A stretch of DNA of 64,000 nt, from assembly GCA_000504425.1 (NCBI GenBank), contig KI632513.1, positions 3,859,510-3,923,509 on the forward strand, read 5' to 3'. The stretch comes from Rhodopseudomonas palustris JSC-3b. Lineage in GTDB: Bacteria > Pseudomonadota > Alphaproteobacteria > Rhizobiales > Xanthobacteraceae. Shown here one piece after another: positions 36,781-46,825 of the stretch. The translations under genes and the position numbers were made by a program. Position 1 is the first letter of the stretch, and each line of letters starts with the position of its first letter. The notes below the pieces were generated by a model, which ran no database searches, had not been told where the DNA came from, and was given only the letters and a program-made list of their open reading frames with translations.

Positions 36781-39700
36781 GGTTCGAGCAGCTTACGCTG
36801 GAGCGCTACGGCGCGTTCACCGATCGCGTGCTGAGCTTTCGGCCGGGTGCCGCGCTCCATGTCGTGCTCGGCGCCAATGAAGCCGGCAAGACCACCGCGC
36901 TGACCGCGATCGGCGATTTCCTGTTCGGCTTTGGCGCACGCACCGATCATGCGTTCCGCCATGACAGTAAGACGCTGCGCATCGGCGCCGCGCTCCGCCG
37001 CAGCGACGGCAGCGTGCTCACCGCGCGTCGCCGCAAGGGTAACAAGAATACGCTGGTCGATGGCGATGATCAGCCCTTGCCCGATGAATTGCTGGCGCCG
37101 CTGCTCGCCGGCCTGACCCGGCCGACATTTGACGCCGAATTCGGGCTGACCGCGCGCGCTCTGCGCGACGGCGGCCATGAGCTGCTGAAAGCCGATGGCC
37201 GGCTCGCAGAAACACTGGCGGCGAGTTCGGCTGGCATGACGGCGCTGTCGCGGCTGCGGCAGCAATTGCAGGACAGCGCGGACGAGCTGTTCACCGCGCG
37301 CCGCTCGGCCGGCAAGCCGTTCTATGTCGCGGCCGAGCGTCGCGACAGCGCCGACCGGGCGCTGCGCGAGGCGATCGTCACCCGCGATGCGCTGCGCCAG
37401 GCCGAGGATGCTGTCACCGCCGCGCGCCAGCAGCTTGACGATCTCAACGCCGCGCACGCGCAATCTGGCACCACGCTGGCGCGCTGGCAGCGCGTGCTGC
37501 GCACCAAGGCACAGATTGCGCGGCTCGATGGCATTGCCGCTGAACTCATTGCACTGGCCGATCTGCCGGAGATCAGCGCCGCGCAGCTTGAGAGCTGGCA
37601 GGCGGCGTTGGCGTCGTGCACTGAACTCGATCAGCAAGTGGCGGCACTCGATGAAGCCGCGACCGCCGATGCCGCCGAGATCGCGGCCGCATCGCGCGAC
37701 GAGCGCGTGCTCGCCGAAGGCGCGCTGATCGACGCGCTGCGCGAGCGGCTGGGCGCGGTGCGCAAGGCGATTGACGATCTGCCGCGCCGCCAGCAGGCGT
37801 GCGAGTCCGCGCAGACGGCGCTGAATGGCGCCGCGCGCCGGCTCGGCCTGCCGTCTCACGTCGAGCTGTTGCAGAAGCTGCCGACCGAGCTGGCGCTGGC
37901 CGGCGCGCGCGAGCTGATCGACAAATGGCGCAGCGCCGAGCAGCAGCTGGCCCGCGCTGAGGAGCGCGCTGAGCGCGCCCGCCGCGAACATGACGAGTCG
38001 CTTGCGAGCGAGGCGGCCGCGACCATCGTGGTCGATATCGAGCAGGCGCGGCAGCGCTTTGAGGCGCTGGGCGATCTATCCGCCAAGGTCGAGCGTTATC
38101 ATCTCGACTCTGCGACCTGGCAGCGTGACAGCGACCTGATCGCCGCGCAGCTTGCCGCGCTCGATCCCTGTCCTGGCAGCGCGGCGCAGCTGCGCGCCTT
38201 GCCACTGCCCGATGGCGCCGCGATCACGCGGTTCGTGCGTGAATTCGCGCTGCGCGAAACCGAGCTGCAGCGGCTGCAGGATGCGATTGCCGACCAGGAT
38301 GACGAGATCGCGCGCCTTGAACATGATCTGGCTAAGCTCGCCGGCGAAGCCAGCGTGCCGACCCGCACCGATCTGATCGAAGCGCGCCGCGGCCGCAATG
38401 ACCAGATCGCCGCGTCGCGCGCGGCCCTTGATGCCGAGCGCGAGCAGCGCGCCAAGTTGCTCGATCAGCTCGAACGCTCGGTGCTGCATGTCGATGACGT
38501 CACCGACCGGCTGCTCAGCGACACCGAGCGTGCCACCCGGCGCGAGGATGCCCAGCAGCGCCTCGCCGACGCTCATCTCGAGCGCGCCGCGTTGGTGCGC
38601 AAGCTCGATGAGCTGCGGCAGCGCTGCGATGAGCTGCAGCAGGATTGGATCGCGCTGTGGCGCTCGTCCGCGATCAAGCCGCGCACGCCCGCCGAGATGC
38701 AGAGCTGGCGCGAGCGCGTCGATGGTTTGCTGGAGCGCTTGGGGCGCTGCGATCAGCAAAAGACGGCGCTGGATGCGCACGCCGCGAGCATCGCCAGCGC
38801 CAAGACCGCGGTGATCGCGTTTCTTGAGTGGAGCGGCCGGGCCGGCGATCCAGCGCTGCCCGCCGAGGTGCTGTATCAGGAAGCCAAAGCGCGGCTGAAC
38901 AGCCTGCAAGACGCCTGGACCGAGGCGCGCAGCCGCGATGCCACGCGGCAGCGCATCGCCCGCGATCTGCGCGAAGCGGAGAGTGAACGCGCCGCGGCGC
39001 AGGCCGCGCTTGCCGCTGATCGCGCTGCCTGGCCCGCGGCGATGAATGCGATCGGTGTTGATCAGCAGGCGACGGCGGCGCAGGCCGCGGCGGCGCTCGA
39101 GGTCTGGAGCACGGTCGCCGCGCCAAAAGCCAATTATGTGAGCGAGCAGCACCGTGTCGCCGCGATTGAAGCCGACTTGGCGGCGTTCGAGCGTGACGTC
39201 GCCGCGCTCGTTGCCCGCATCGCGCCGGAGCTGGCGAGCATTCCGGCGCAGCAGGCGCTATCGCGACTGATCGAACGGCTCACGGCCGCGCGCCGCGCCG
39301 ATGATCATTGCCAGCGGCTCGCGGGCAATGAGGAAAAGCGGGCCAGCAAGCGCCGCGAGCTGCAGGCGCAACGCGCGGTGGCGGCGCAGGTGTTGGATCA
39401 AGCGCGCGTCATGTTCGCCGCCGATGACATCGCGGCTTTGGCCGAGCCGCTGCGCCGTGCCGCCGCCCGTCAGGCGCTGGAACTGGAACAGGCCCGGCTG
39501 CGCCGCGATCTGCACGAGATCGGCGATGGCCGCGACGAGAGCGAACTGCGCCAGGAGCGGGTGGGCCTTGATCTCGATACGCTGCCAGCCGAGATCGACC
39601 GCGAGCAATTGCAGCAGGCGCAGTTACTCAAGCAGATCGAAACCGCGTCAGCCGCCTGGCATCAGGCCTGTACCGATCGCGATCAGCTCAGCCGGGGTCG

Positions 39701-40235
39701 CAATGCCGCTGCCGCTGCTGCGGCGCGCGCCGATGCCGACGCCGAGCTGCTCGGCATTGCGGAGCGCTGGCTGCTGCAGGCCGCAGCGGCCAAGCTCGCC
39801 GGCCGCGCGGTCGAGCGTCATCGGCAGCGCGTGCAAGATCCGTTGATCACCCGCGCCGGTGAATTGTTCGCGCTGGCAACCGCCGGCGCCTTTGCCGGGC
39901 TCGGCGTTGATTTCGACGATGATGACCGGCCGGTGCTGGTGACCAGGCGCGGCAATGACGAACGGGTGCCGGTCGCGGGGCTGAGCGAAGGCACGCGCGA
40001 TCAGCTATTCCTGGCGCTGCGGCTGGCGATGCTGGAAGGACGACACGGCGAGCCGCTGCCCTTCATCGGCGACGATCTGCTGGCGAGTTTCGATGAGCCG
40101 CGCACCGCGGCGATGCTGCAATTGCTGGCGGCTTCCGGCGCGCGGCAGCAGATCATTGTGTTCACCCATCACCGCCATGTCGCGGAGCTGGCGGCCGCGC
40201 TGCCGAATGCCGCAGCCGATATCATTGCGTTGTAA
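36777..40235 (+). CDS. YhaN-like SMC/Rad50-type ATPase (AAA_27), 1152 aa
   Basis: The protein has an N-terminal Walker A (VVLGANEAGKTTAL) near residue 32 and a long Ala/Arg/Glu-rich middle predicted as coiled coil from about 170 to 1000. A C-terminal ATPase half follows, with the signature VAGLSEGTRDQLFLALRLAML and a Walker B PFIGDDLLASFDEPRT. This is the layout of SbcC, Rad50 and Bacillus YhaN. No zinc-hook CxxC was seen in the middle. The start is GTG 36777, overlapping the nuclease gene. It probably works with that nuclease on DNA ends. Confidence 0.9.
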   Translation: MRFEQLTLERYGAFTDRVLSFRPGAALHVVLGANEAGKTTALTAIGDFLFGFGARTDHAFRHDSKTLRIGAALRRSDGSVLTARRRKGNKNTLVDGDDQPLPDELLAPLLAGLTRPTFDAEFGLTARALRDGGHELLKADGRLAETLAASSAGMTALSRLRQQLQDSADELFTARRSAGKPFYVAAERRDSADRALREAIVTRDALRQAEDAVTAARQQLDDLNAAHAQSGTTLARWQRVLRTKAQIARLDGIAAELIALADLPEISAAQLESWQAALASCTELDQQVAALDEAATADAAEIAAASRDERVLAEGALIDALRERLGAVRKAIDDLPRRQQACESAQTALNGAARRLGLPSHVELLQKLPTELALAGARELIDKWRSAEQQLARAEERAERARREHDESLASEAAATIVVDIEQARQRFEALGDLSAKVERYHLDSATWQRDSDLIAAQLAALDPCPGSAAQLRALPLPDGAAITRFVREFALRETELQRLQDAIADQDDEIARLEHDLAKLAGEASVPTRTDLIEARRGRNDQIAASRAALDAEREQRAKLLDQLERSVLHVDDVTDRLLSDTERATRREDAQQRLADAHLERAALVRKLDELRQRCDELQQDWIALWRSSAIKPRTPAEMQSWRERVDGLLERLGRCDQQKTALDAHAASIASAKTAVIAFLEWSGRAGDPALPAEVLYQEAKARLNSLQDAWTEARSRDATRQRIARDLREAESERAAAQAALAADRAAWPAAMNAIGVDQQATAAQAAAALEVWSTVAAPKANYVSEQHRVAAIEADLAAFERDVAALVARIAPELASIPAQQALSRLIERLTAARRADDHCQRLAGNEEKRASKRRELQAQRAVAAQVLDQARVMFAADDIAALAEPLRRAAARQALELEQARLRRDLHEIGDGRDESELRQERVGLDLDTLPAEIDREQLQQAQLLKQIETASAAWHQACTDRDQLSRGRNAAAAAAARADADAELLGIAERWLLQAAAAKLAGRAVERHRQRVQDPLITRAGELFALATAGAFAGLGVDFDDDDRPVLVTRRGNDERVPVAGLSEGTRDQLFLALRLAMLEGRHGEPLPFIGDDLLASFDEPRTAAMLQLLAASGARQQIIVFTHHRHVAELAAALPNAAADIIAL

Positions 40236-40267
40236 TGCCAACGGCGATTGATCCCAACCACTCCGCA

Positions 40268-40357
40268 CGTCATGGCCGGGCTCGTCCCGGCCATCCACGT
40301 CTTTGATCTCGCAGTGATTTTAAGACGTGGATACCCGCGACAAGCGCGGGTATGACG
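40268..40357. repeat. Intergenic palindromic repeat of the rhizobial type
   Basis: CGTCATGGCCGGGCTCGTCC... on the left and an inverted AAGACGTGGAT...ATGACG on the right form a nested palindrome with an internal CCCGCG/CGCGGG stem. It lies between two converging genes and may help end both transcripts. Confidence 0.8.
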
Positions 40358-40388
40358 GTCATTGATACGACCCGATGCGCTGCGCCGT

Positions 40389-41087
40389 TCAGGCAGAGCG
40401 TAGCTGAAATTCGCCGATCACCCGGAATGGTGCGCGATCCTGCTGTTGACACAGCACGATGCGATCGATCGCGCAGTGATCGAGCGCCAGCTCGGCAAAG
40501 CGCTGTTGCAGCTGCGCCAGCAGCGCCGCGCGCTGCAATTCGGGCAGCCGTCCGGTCAGCGTCATGTGAAATCGGAACTGGTCCATCACATAGGGATAGC
40601 CCCAGCGCTCCAGATAATCGCGCTGCGGCGCCGACAGCGCCTCCGGCCTCCGGCGCGCGCGATCGGCGTCGGTCAATGGCGCGCGCAAGCCATCGAAGTC
40701 GCGCACGCAATCAGCGGCGAGCTGCTGTAGCTCCGCGCATGGCGACGACGGCACCAGCGCGAGAAAGCCGCCGATCGCGTCGATTTTCGGCGGGATCACC
40801 GGGATGGCACGCGGCGCCGCGGCGAAGCGGTGACACTGATCGAGCAGCGTATCCAGGCTGACACCCGGCGCCAGCGCGAATGGCGGCTTCAGCGTAGCGT
40901 GAAAGCCATAGACGCGCGGCTCCTCGGTGATCGCGCGCCAATCGGCGACATCGCCCACCGGCGGCAGCGGCTCGCCGGAATAGCCGTCATAGCCGAGCCA
41001 CGCCGCACCAAACTGGTACAGCGGAGCGTGGCGCGGCGGCACGTAGTAGATGGCAAAGCGCGAGTGATGCGGCATGATCCCTGACAT
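40389..41087 (-). CDS. DUF1045 phosphonate-locus protein, 2H phosphoesterase superfamily
   Basis: The 232-residue protein shows the two H-x-T motifs of 2H phosphoesterases, FHATLKPPF near residue 63 and FHMTLTGRL near 173. It matches the DUF1045 family found in C-P lyase loci. The 2H fold hydrolyses cyclic phosphodiesters. Because no phnP is seen in the window, it may take over opening of the ribosyl cyclic phosphate, which is an inference. It is the third gene of a leftward operon, 24 bp after the PhnM-like gene. An alternative start is ATG 41075. Confidence 0.85.
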   Translation of the reverse strand: MSGIMPHHSRFAIYYVPPRHAPLYQFGAAWLGYDGYSGEPLPPVGDVADWRAITEEPRVYGFHATLKPPFALAPGVSLDTLLDQCHRFAAAPRAIPVIPPKIDAIGGFLALVPSSPCAELQQLAADCVRDFDGLRAPLTDADRARRRPEALSAPQRDYLERWGYPYVMDQFRFHMTLTGRLPELQRAALLAQLQQRFAELALDHCAIDRIVLCQQQDRAPFRVIGEFQLRSA

Positions 41088-41111
41088 CGTTTCCGTTGCG
41101 ATAGGACAGGA

Positions 41112-42296
41112 TCACGCCGCCGACAAGCGGCTCGGCGCTGCCGCCTGCTGCAACCGCTCGGCGCCAACCAGATGCACCAGCCGGCCGCCGGCGATCACCG
41201 CCACGATCCGCGGCCGGGTCGGCACCTGATCGTCAACCAGCAACAGATCGGCGCGCTGGCCCGCGGCGATCGCGCCGCGATCCTTCATGCCGACCGCCGC
41301 CGCTGGGTTCGATGACACCAGCGCCCAGGCTTCCGGCAGCGTCAGCACGTCGTCATGCACCAGCCGGAACGCGGCGAGCAGCGGCGCCGGATAGTAATAG
41401 TCAGACGCCAGGATCGAGCACAGGCCCTTGGCGACCATATCGGCGGCCTTGGTCCAGCCGGTGTGGCTGCCGCCGCGCAGCACATTGGGCGCACCGAACA
41501 CGGTGAAGTCGCCGCCATTGATGGCGGCGCGCGCGGTCGGCTCGTTGATCGGGAATTCGGCGATCGACACGCTTTGCGCGCGGAATGCCTGGCGCAGCTC
41601 GGGCGTGTCGTCGTCATGCGACAGCATGGTGACGCCGGCCGCGCGCGCCGTTTCGGCAATGCGCAGGATCGAATCCGGCACTTCATGCTGGCGCGCGACC
41701 ACCTCGGCCACCAGCCGGTCGAATTCTGCTTCGCTGACGCCGGCGCGTTCCACCATGCGGTTGCGCTTCTGCGGATGATCGAGATTGGCGACGGTGGAGT
41801 CGGTGTGATCGTTGAAGGCGAGGAGATCGATCCGGCCCGCCACCAGCCATTGCTTGATGGTGAATTCAGCCTGCAGATTGAAGGTCTCGTGCCGCAGGTG
41901 AAAGCGGGTATCGGCGAGCAGCTGCGGCCGCATGGTCTCGATCGCGGACAATAGCCGCTCGGCATTGTCGGCGCTGCGCAGCCCCGGCTCCCACGACCAG
42001 GTGGTGGCGTGAAACACCGTGGTGATGCCGTTGGTGATCGCTTGCCGGTCGCTTTCGGCCAGCGCGACATCGATCGGGAAATCAACGCCGGGCCGCGGCA
42101 TCATCTGCCGTTCAAAGGCGTCGCCGTGAATATCGACAATGCCGGGCAGCACCAAAAGGCCGCGCGCGTCGAATTGCTGCGTGGCCGAGCTCGCGGCATC
42201 GAGCGCCGCGATGTGATGACCATCGACATGCACCGACACATCGGCGAATTGCTGGCCGAGCAGCACCCGGCCGCCATCAATACGAAGCTTGCTCAT
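41112..42296 (-). CDS. Second PhnM-like amidohydrolase (diverged paralogue)
   Basis: The 394-residue amidohydrolase shares the PhnM plan: metal ligands in [19 protein letters not shown], then [41 protein letters not shown] and [15 protein letters not shown]. It differs from the canonical PhnM at 52.2 kb, whose first motif is IELHTDHLEAHYTPRPKV. It may therefore hydrolyse a related nucleotide or phosphonate ester. I place the start at ATG 42296, overlapping the stop of the acetyltransferase gene (ATGA). The frame is open upstream but lies antisense-free within that gene. The unit is divergent from phnC. Confidence 0.88.
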   Translation of the reverse strand: MSKLRIDGGRVLLGQQFADVSVHVDGHHIAALDAASSATQQFDARGLLVLPGIVDIHGDAFERQMMPRPGVDFPIDVALAESDRQAITNGITTVFHATTWSWEPGLRSADNAERLLSAIETMRPQLLADTRFHLRHETFNLQAEFTIKQWLVAGRIDLLAFNDHTDSTVANLDHPQKRNRMVERAGVSEAEFDRLVAEVVARQHEVPDSILRIAETARAAGVTMLSHDDDTPELRQAFRAQSVSIAEFPINEPTARAAINGGDFTVFGAPNVLRGGSHTGWTKAADMVAKGLCSILASDYYYPAPLLAAFRLVHDDVLTLPEAWALVSSNPAAAVGMKDRGAIAAGQRADLLLVDDQVPTRPRIVAVIAGGRLVHLVGAERLQQAAAPSRLSAA

Positions 42297-42955
42297 TGTG
42301 CGGCCTGCTGCAGCTTGGCTGGTGCGTCGGTGATCGCCTCGCCATATTTCTCGATGAATTGTTCGATCGGCAAAGCGCGGAAATCCGGCAGCGCGCGCCG
42401 CAACGTTTCGTGGTCCCAGTCCCACCAGGCCAGCGCCACCAGACGTTCGGCAATCGATTCGGAAAAGCGGCGCCGGATCACCCGTGCCGGATTGCCGGCG
42501 ACGATCGTGTAGGGCGCGACATCCTTGGTGACCACCGCGCCGGCCGCCACCACCGCGCCGGTGCCGACATTGCGGCCGGGCAGCACGATCGCGCCGTGGC
42601 CGATCCAGACGTCGTGACCAAATGTCACATGATGCTGGCGTCGCCATTCAAAGAACGAGGCTTCATCGGCCTCGCCGGGGAAATAGGCGCTGGCGCGATA
42701 GGTGAAATGCGCCTGGGTGGCACGCTGCATCGGATGATTGCCGGGGTTGATGCGGGTCATCGCCGCGATCGAACAGAATTTGCCGATGGTCGCGTAAGCG
42801 ATCTGGCTGTCATTGACGACATAAGAGTAATCGCCCATCGCGACTTCGAGCAGCTGGGTGCGCTCGCCGACTTCGCAATAGCGCCCGAGCGTCGTGTGTC
42901 GCACGCAGGCGGTCGGTGAGATCGTGGGCGTTGGGGACAGGGACGACGCAACCAT
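42293..42955 (-). CDS. Hexapeptide-repeat acetyltransferase of the phosphonate locus
   Basis: The 220-residue protein has left-handed beta-helix repeats ([22 protein letters not shown], and [32 protein letters not shown]) and an N-terminal [17 protein letters not shown]. This fits the family of xenobiotic-type acetyltransferases found beside phn genes. It may acetylate aminoalkylphosphonates, as PhnO does with a different fold. ATG 42955 follows GGAG. An open frame extends to 43018 but lacks such a site. It is the first gene of the leftward operon. Confidence 0.87.
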   Translation of the reverse strand: MVASSLSPTPTISPTACVRHTTLGRYCEVGERTQLLEVAMGDYSYVVNDSQIAYATIGKFCSIAAMTRINPGNHPMQRATQAHFTYRASAYFPGEADEASFFEWRRQHHVTFGHDVWIGHGAIVLPGRNVGTGAVVAAGAVVTKDVAPYTIVAGNPARVIRRRFSESIAERLVALAWWDWDHETLRRALPDFRALPIEQFIEKYGEAITDAPAKLQQAAQ

Positions 42956-43012
42956 GCAAGCTCCGATAACAGCTGTTAGCTCGAACGAAGCGAGTGCTTT
43001 CCTGCTTGTTGA

Positions 43013-43039
43013 TGACATGGCGATGACGTCGCCGTGACG
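43013..43039 (-). promoter_or_regulatory. Pho-box-like triple repeat for the leftward phn unit
   Basis: TGACA, TGACG and TGACG start at 43013, 43024 and 43035, exactly 11 bp apart. Read leftwards they are CGTCA/CGTCA/TGTCA half-sites, the pattern bound by PhoB. They lie about 60-85 bp upstream of the acetyltransferase start. Confidence 0.6.
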
Positions 43040-43061
43040 CTGTGCACGACCACCCGAACGA

Positions 43062-43080
43062 ACGTCATACGACTGTTATA
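43062..43080 (+). promoter_or_regulatory. Pho-box-like repeat for phnC
   Basis: CGTCATA (43063-43069) and TGTTATA (43074-43080) are half-sites 11 bp apart, about 45 bp upstream of phnC. The arrangement agrees with PhoB control of phosphonate uptake. Confidence 0.55.
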
Positions 43081-43123
43081 GAGCGGCGATAGCGGTTGTG
43101 TGGTTTTTACGAGGGAGTGGGCC

Positions 43124-43936
43124 ATGCTGATGGTTGATGGACTGACGTGTCGCTTCGGCACCAAGACCGCTGTTGACAATGCGTCGTTCTCGATCGCGCC
43201 GGGCGCCTTTGTCGGTGTCATCGGCCGATCCGGCGCGGGCAAATCGACGCTGCTGCGCTTGATCAACCGTCTGGCAGAGCCGAGCGACGGGCGCATCCTG
43301 TTTCAGGGGCAGGATGTCACCGCGCTCAGCGGACGTGAATTGCGGCAGTGGCGTGCGCGCTCGGCGATGATTTTTCAGCAGTTCAATCTGATCGATCGTC
43401 TCGACGTGCTGACCAATGTGCTGATGGGCCGCCTTGCCGAGGTGCCGAGCTGGCGCTCGCTGGTGCAGCTATGGCCCGAGCGCGACAAGGCGCTGGCGAT
43501 GTCGGCGCTCGATCAGTTTGACATGGCCTCTTATGCCGCGCAGCGCGCCGACCAATTGTCGGGTGGCCAGCAGCAGCGCGTCGCGATCGCCCGCGCCCTG
43601 GTGCAGCAGCCCGACATCGTGCTGGCCGACGAGCCGATTGCTTCGCTTGATCCGCGCAACACCAAGATCGTGATGGACGCGCTGCTGCGCATCAACAAGC
43701 ATTTCGGCATCACGGTGCTGTGCAATCTGCATTCGCTCGATCTCGCGCGTAGCTATTGCGATCGGCTGATCGGCATGTCCGCCGGCCGGGTGGTGTTCGA
43801 CGGCGCCCCGTCCGAACTCACGGAGCAGATCGCCCGCGATCTCTATGACCTCGAAGCCAATGAAGTGCTTGGCGGAGAGCATGTGATGCCGCCGCCGGTG
43901 CCGGTGCCGGGGTTGGTCGGAACAGTCGCGGCCTGA
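43124..43936 (+). CDS. phnC: Phosphonate ABC transporter ATP-binding protein
   Basis: The 270-residue ATPase has Walker [12 protein letters not shown], the signature [15 protein letters not shown] and Walker [13 protein letters not shown]. The segment [21 protein letters not shown] is typical of PhnC. It drives import of phosphonates or phosphite bound by PhnD. The start is ATG 43124 after GGGAG. An upstream start at 43100 is less likely. Confidence 0.95.
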   Translation: MLMVDGLTCRFGTKTAVDNASFSIAPGAFVGVIGRSGAGKSTLLRLINRLAEPSDGRILFQGQDVTALSGRELRQWRARSAMIFQQFNLIDRLDVLTNVLMGRLAEVPSWRSLVQLWPERDKALAMSALDQFDMASYAAQRADQLSGGQQQRVAIARALVQQPDIVLADEPIASLDPRNTKIVMDALLRINKHFGITVLCNLHSLDLARSYCDRLIGMSAGRVVFDGAPSELTEQIARDLYDLEANEVLGGEHVMPPPVPVPGLVGTVAA

Positions 43937-44055
43937 TTCAGACAGGTCGCTCCAGAAACAGACGAATTGTCCCGAGTTCGTTGCATCGATCGGACCTGGT
44001 CCGACCGAATTCTTTTTGGCGTTCACTCAAGCCCTTCCAGAAAGGCAAATCTTCC

Positions 44056-44964
44056 ATGAGCAAAATTCGTTCTCTCGTTGCCGGTGCTCTCGGCCTGTTG
44101 CTGACCGCGTCCGCGGCGACGGCGCAGGACTGGAAAGCCAAATATCCGGAACTGGTGTTCGGCAAGATTCCTGACGAGAACGCCTCCGGCACCACCTCGC
44201 GCTGGACGCCGCTGACTGACTATCTGTCGAAGCAGCTCGGCGTGAAAGTGACGCTGCGCATCGCCAATGACTACGCCGCGGTGATCGAAGGGCAGCGCGC
44301 CGGCAACATCCATATCGGCATGTATGGCCCGGCGTCCTATGCGCGCGCTTATCTGGTCGGCGCCAAGATCGAGCCGTTCGCCATCGAGGTGAATAGCGAC
44401 GGCACCAAGGGCTATCATTCGGTGCTCTATGTGAAGACCGACTCGCCCTACAAGACCATCGAGGACCTCAAGGGCAAGAATCTCTGCCTGGTCGATCCGA
44501 ACTCGACCTCCGGCAACAATGTGCCGCGGTTCATGATGAACAAGATGTCGATCGACCCGGACAAGTTCTTCGGCAAGGTGATTTACGCCGGCAGCCACGA
44601 GAACGCCGTGATCGGCGTGACGCAGGGCACCTGCGATGCCGCCTTCAACTGGTGGAACACCGAGGAGGAATCCAACCTGATGCGGATGGACCGCAAGGGC
44701 ATGGCCAAGGCCGCCGATTTCCGCATCATCCTCAAGTCCGATCAGATCGTGAACTCGCCGATGGCCTATCTGACCGACCTGCCGGACGATCTGAAGGCCT
44801 CGATCCGCAAGGCGGTGCTCGATCTCGCCACCAACGATCCGGAGACCTTCAACAAGATCTATGAGGGCAAGTCGAAGCCTTACGCCGCGGTGGACCACAA
44901 GGCCTATGAGCCAGTGGTCGAGCTGATCAAGTTCGTCGACTCGCTGCGCAAGCAGAAATCGTAA
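44056..44964 (+). CDS. phnD: Phosphonate-binding periplasmic protein
   Basis: The 302-residue protein has a signal peptide (LVAGALGLLLTASAATAQDW) and the PhnD signatures FGKIPDENASGTTSRWTPLTDYLSKQLG and FMMNKMSIDPDKFF. It binds the substrate and delivers it to PhnE. ATG 44056 is preceded by AGAAAGGC. The frame upstream to 43981 is open but lacks a signal sequence. It follows phnC by 119 bp. Confidence 0.96.
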   Translation: MSKIRSLVAGALGLLLTASAATAQDWKAKYPELVFGKIPDENASGTTSRWTPLTDYLSKQLGVKVTLRIANDYAAVIEGQRAGNIHIGMYGPASYARAYLVGAKIEPFAIEVNSDGTKGYHSVLYVKTDSPYKTIEDLKGKNLCLVDPNSTSGNNVPRFMMNKMSIDPDKFFGKVIYAGSHENAVIGVTQGTCDAAFNWWNTEEESNLMRMDRKGMAKAADFRIILKSDQIVNSPMAYLTDLPDDLKASIRKAVLDLATNDPETFNKIYEGKSKPYAAVDHKAYEPVVELIKFVDSLRKQKS

Positions 44965-45035
44965 CGCCTCATTGAACTGAAGACTCGCGGGCGGTGCCTC
45001 AAGGCCGCCGCCCGCGACCAGAACCGGACCACACA

Positions 45036-45920
45036 ATGCCATCAGCCGTTTCGGAATTGCCCGAGGCTCAGTTGCGCAGCCTTGCGGCAGACTATCGCGC
45101 GGCTGTCGCGGTCAAGCGCCGCCGCACTGCGCTCGGCCTTGCCATCCTGCTCGCCGCCGCTGTGGCCGCGGCCTGGATGGGCGAGGTTGACCTCACCAAA
45201 TTCGCGCAAAACTTCTGGCGCTTCCCGTCCTATTTCGTGGCGATCACGCCGCAGCTGTCGCTGGCAACGCTCTGGCACGATCTCGCCGAATGGATGTGGG
45301 GCATCAAGCGCTGGGGCGGGCTGTTGCTCGACACGCTGCTGATCGCCTATGTCGGCACGCTGCTCGGCGCTGTCGCGGGCTTTACGCTGTGCTTTTTGGC
45401 GTCCGCTAATCTGGTGCGCTCGCGCACCATCGTGTTCATCGCGCGCCGTTTCCTGGAATTCTGCCGCACCGTGCCGGAAATCGTGTTCGCACTGGTGTTC
45501 GTGCTGGCGTTCGGCCTCGGCCCGCTGCCGGGCGTGCTGGCGATTGCGATCCACACCACCGGCGCGCTCGGCAAGCTGTTCGCCGAAGTGGTGGAGAACA
45601 TCGATCAGAACCCAGTCGAAGGCGTGGTCGCCAGCGGCGGCAGCTGGATCGAGATGGTGCGCTACGCGGTGGTGCCGCAAGTGGTGTCGAATTTCGTCAG
45701 CTATGCGCTACTGCGCTTTGAGATCAATGTCAGAGGCGCGGCGGTGATGGGCTTTGTCGGCGCCGGCGGCATCGGCCAGGACCTGATCGAAGCGGTGCGC
45801 AAATTTTATTACAGCGACGTCAGCGCGATTCTGGTGCTGATCATCATCACCGTGATGGCAATCGACTATATCACCGAAGGCGTGCGCCGCCGCCTGATTG
45901 GACGGGAGGCGAGCCGATGA
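45036..45920 (+). CDS. phnE: Phosphonate ABC transporter permease (first copy)
   Basis: The 294-residue membrane protein has about five to six hydrophobic segments and the permease signature EVVENIDQNPVEGVVASGG (EAA loop). C-terminal motif GFVGAGGIGQDLIEAV is shared with PhnE proteins. Its stop overlaps the second permease gene by four bases. Two permeases form a heterodimer in many rhizobial transporters. Confidence 0.94.
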   Translation: MPSAVSELPEAQLRSLAADYRAAVAVKRRRTALGLAILLAAAVAAAWMGEVDLTKFAQNFWRFPSYFVAITPQLSLATLWHDLAEWMWGIKRWGGLLLDTLLIAYVGTLLGAVAGFTLCFLASANLVRSRTIVFIARRFLEFCRTVPEIVFALVFVLAFGLGPLPGVLAIAIHTTGALGKLFAEVVENIDQNPVEGVVASGGSWIEMVRYAVVPQVVSNFVSYALLRFEINVRGAAVMGFVGAGGIGQDLIEAVRKFYYSDVSAILVLIIITVMAIDYITEGVRRRLIGREASR

Positions 45921-46783
45921 GCGACGCACGCAGAACCTTGAGCTTTGCCGACGAAGCCGCGATCGCGCAGCGTTATCCGGCGCAGTTCAAGGCCGATTGG
46001 AAGCAGCGCGCCAAGCTGCTCGGCGGCATCGTGATCGCCGCGGCGCTGTTCGTTTATGGCCTGATCAGGCTCGACATTCCGTTTGATCGCATGCTGGGCG
46101 GCGGCGTGCGGCTGGTCGAATTCATGGCGCTGATGCTGCCGCCCGATCCGGGCTCGTGGGAGCAGGCCAAACTCTATCTGCACGCCATGGGCGAAACGCT
46201 GGCGATCGCCTTCCTCGGCACGCTCGGCGGCGCATTGCTGGCGTTCCCGGTGTCGTTCTTGGCGGCGCGCAATGTCGTCGCCAACCGCGTGCTGCAATTG
46301 TTCACGCGGCGCAGCCTCGACACGGTGCGCGGCGTCGATACGTTGATCTGGGCGCTGATCTGGGTCGGCGTGGTCGGGCTTGGCCCGTTCGCCGGCATCC
46401 TGGCGGTGATGTGCAGCGACTTCGGCAGCTTTGGCAAACTGTTCTCCGAAGCGTTCGAGGCCGCCGATGATCGGCCAATCGAAGGCGTGAAATCGACCGG
46501 GGGCTCGCATCTACATTGCGTGCGCTTCGGGCTGCTGCCGCAGGTGATTCCGATCCTGGCCAGTCAGATCCTGTACTTCTTCGAATCCAACACCCGCTCG
46601 GCGACCATCATCGGCATCGTCGGCGCCGGTGGCATCGGCCTGCAGCTCGCCGAGCAGATTCGAGTGCTGGAGTGGCAGAAGGTGTCGTTCCTGATCGTGC
46701 TGATTTTGATCGCGGTCGCGGTGATCGACTTTGTGTCGAGCCGCTTGCGCTTTGCGATCATCGGCCGCCGCGTGGTGGCGTAA
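45917..46783 (+). CDS. phnE: Phosphonate ABC transporter permease (second copy)
   Basis: The 288-residue protein is a paralogue of the preceding permease. The EAA loop reads FEAADDRPIEGVKSTGG and the C-terminal motif GIVGAGGIGLQLAEQI. Both copies are intact. It completes the phnCDEE transporter. Confidence 0.94.
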   Translation: MSDARRTLSFADEAAIAQRYPAQFKADWKQRAKLLGGIVIAAALFVYGLIRLDIPFDRMLGGGVRLVEFMALMLPPDPGSWEQAKLYLHAMGETLAIAFLGTLGGALLAFPVSFLAARNVVANRVLQLFTRRSLDTVRGVDTLIWALIWVGVVGLGPFAGILAVMCSDFGSFGKLFSEAFEAADDRPIEGVKSTGGSHLHCVRFGLLPQVIPILASQILYFFESNTRSATIIGIVGAGGIGLQLAEQIRVLEWQKVSFLIVLILIAVAVIDFVSSRLRFAIIGRRVVA

Positions 46784-46825
46784 AGGCTTCGCGGCGCGGC
46801 GCCTCGTGCGCCGCCCGCCTCGGTT

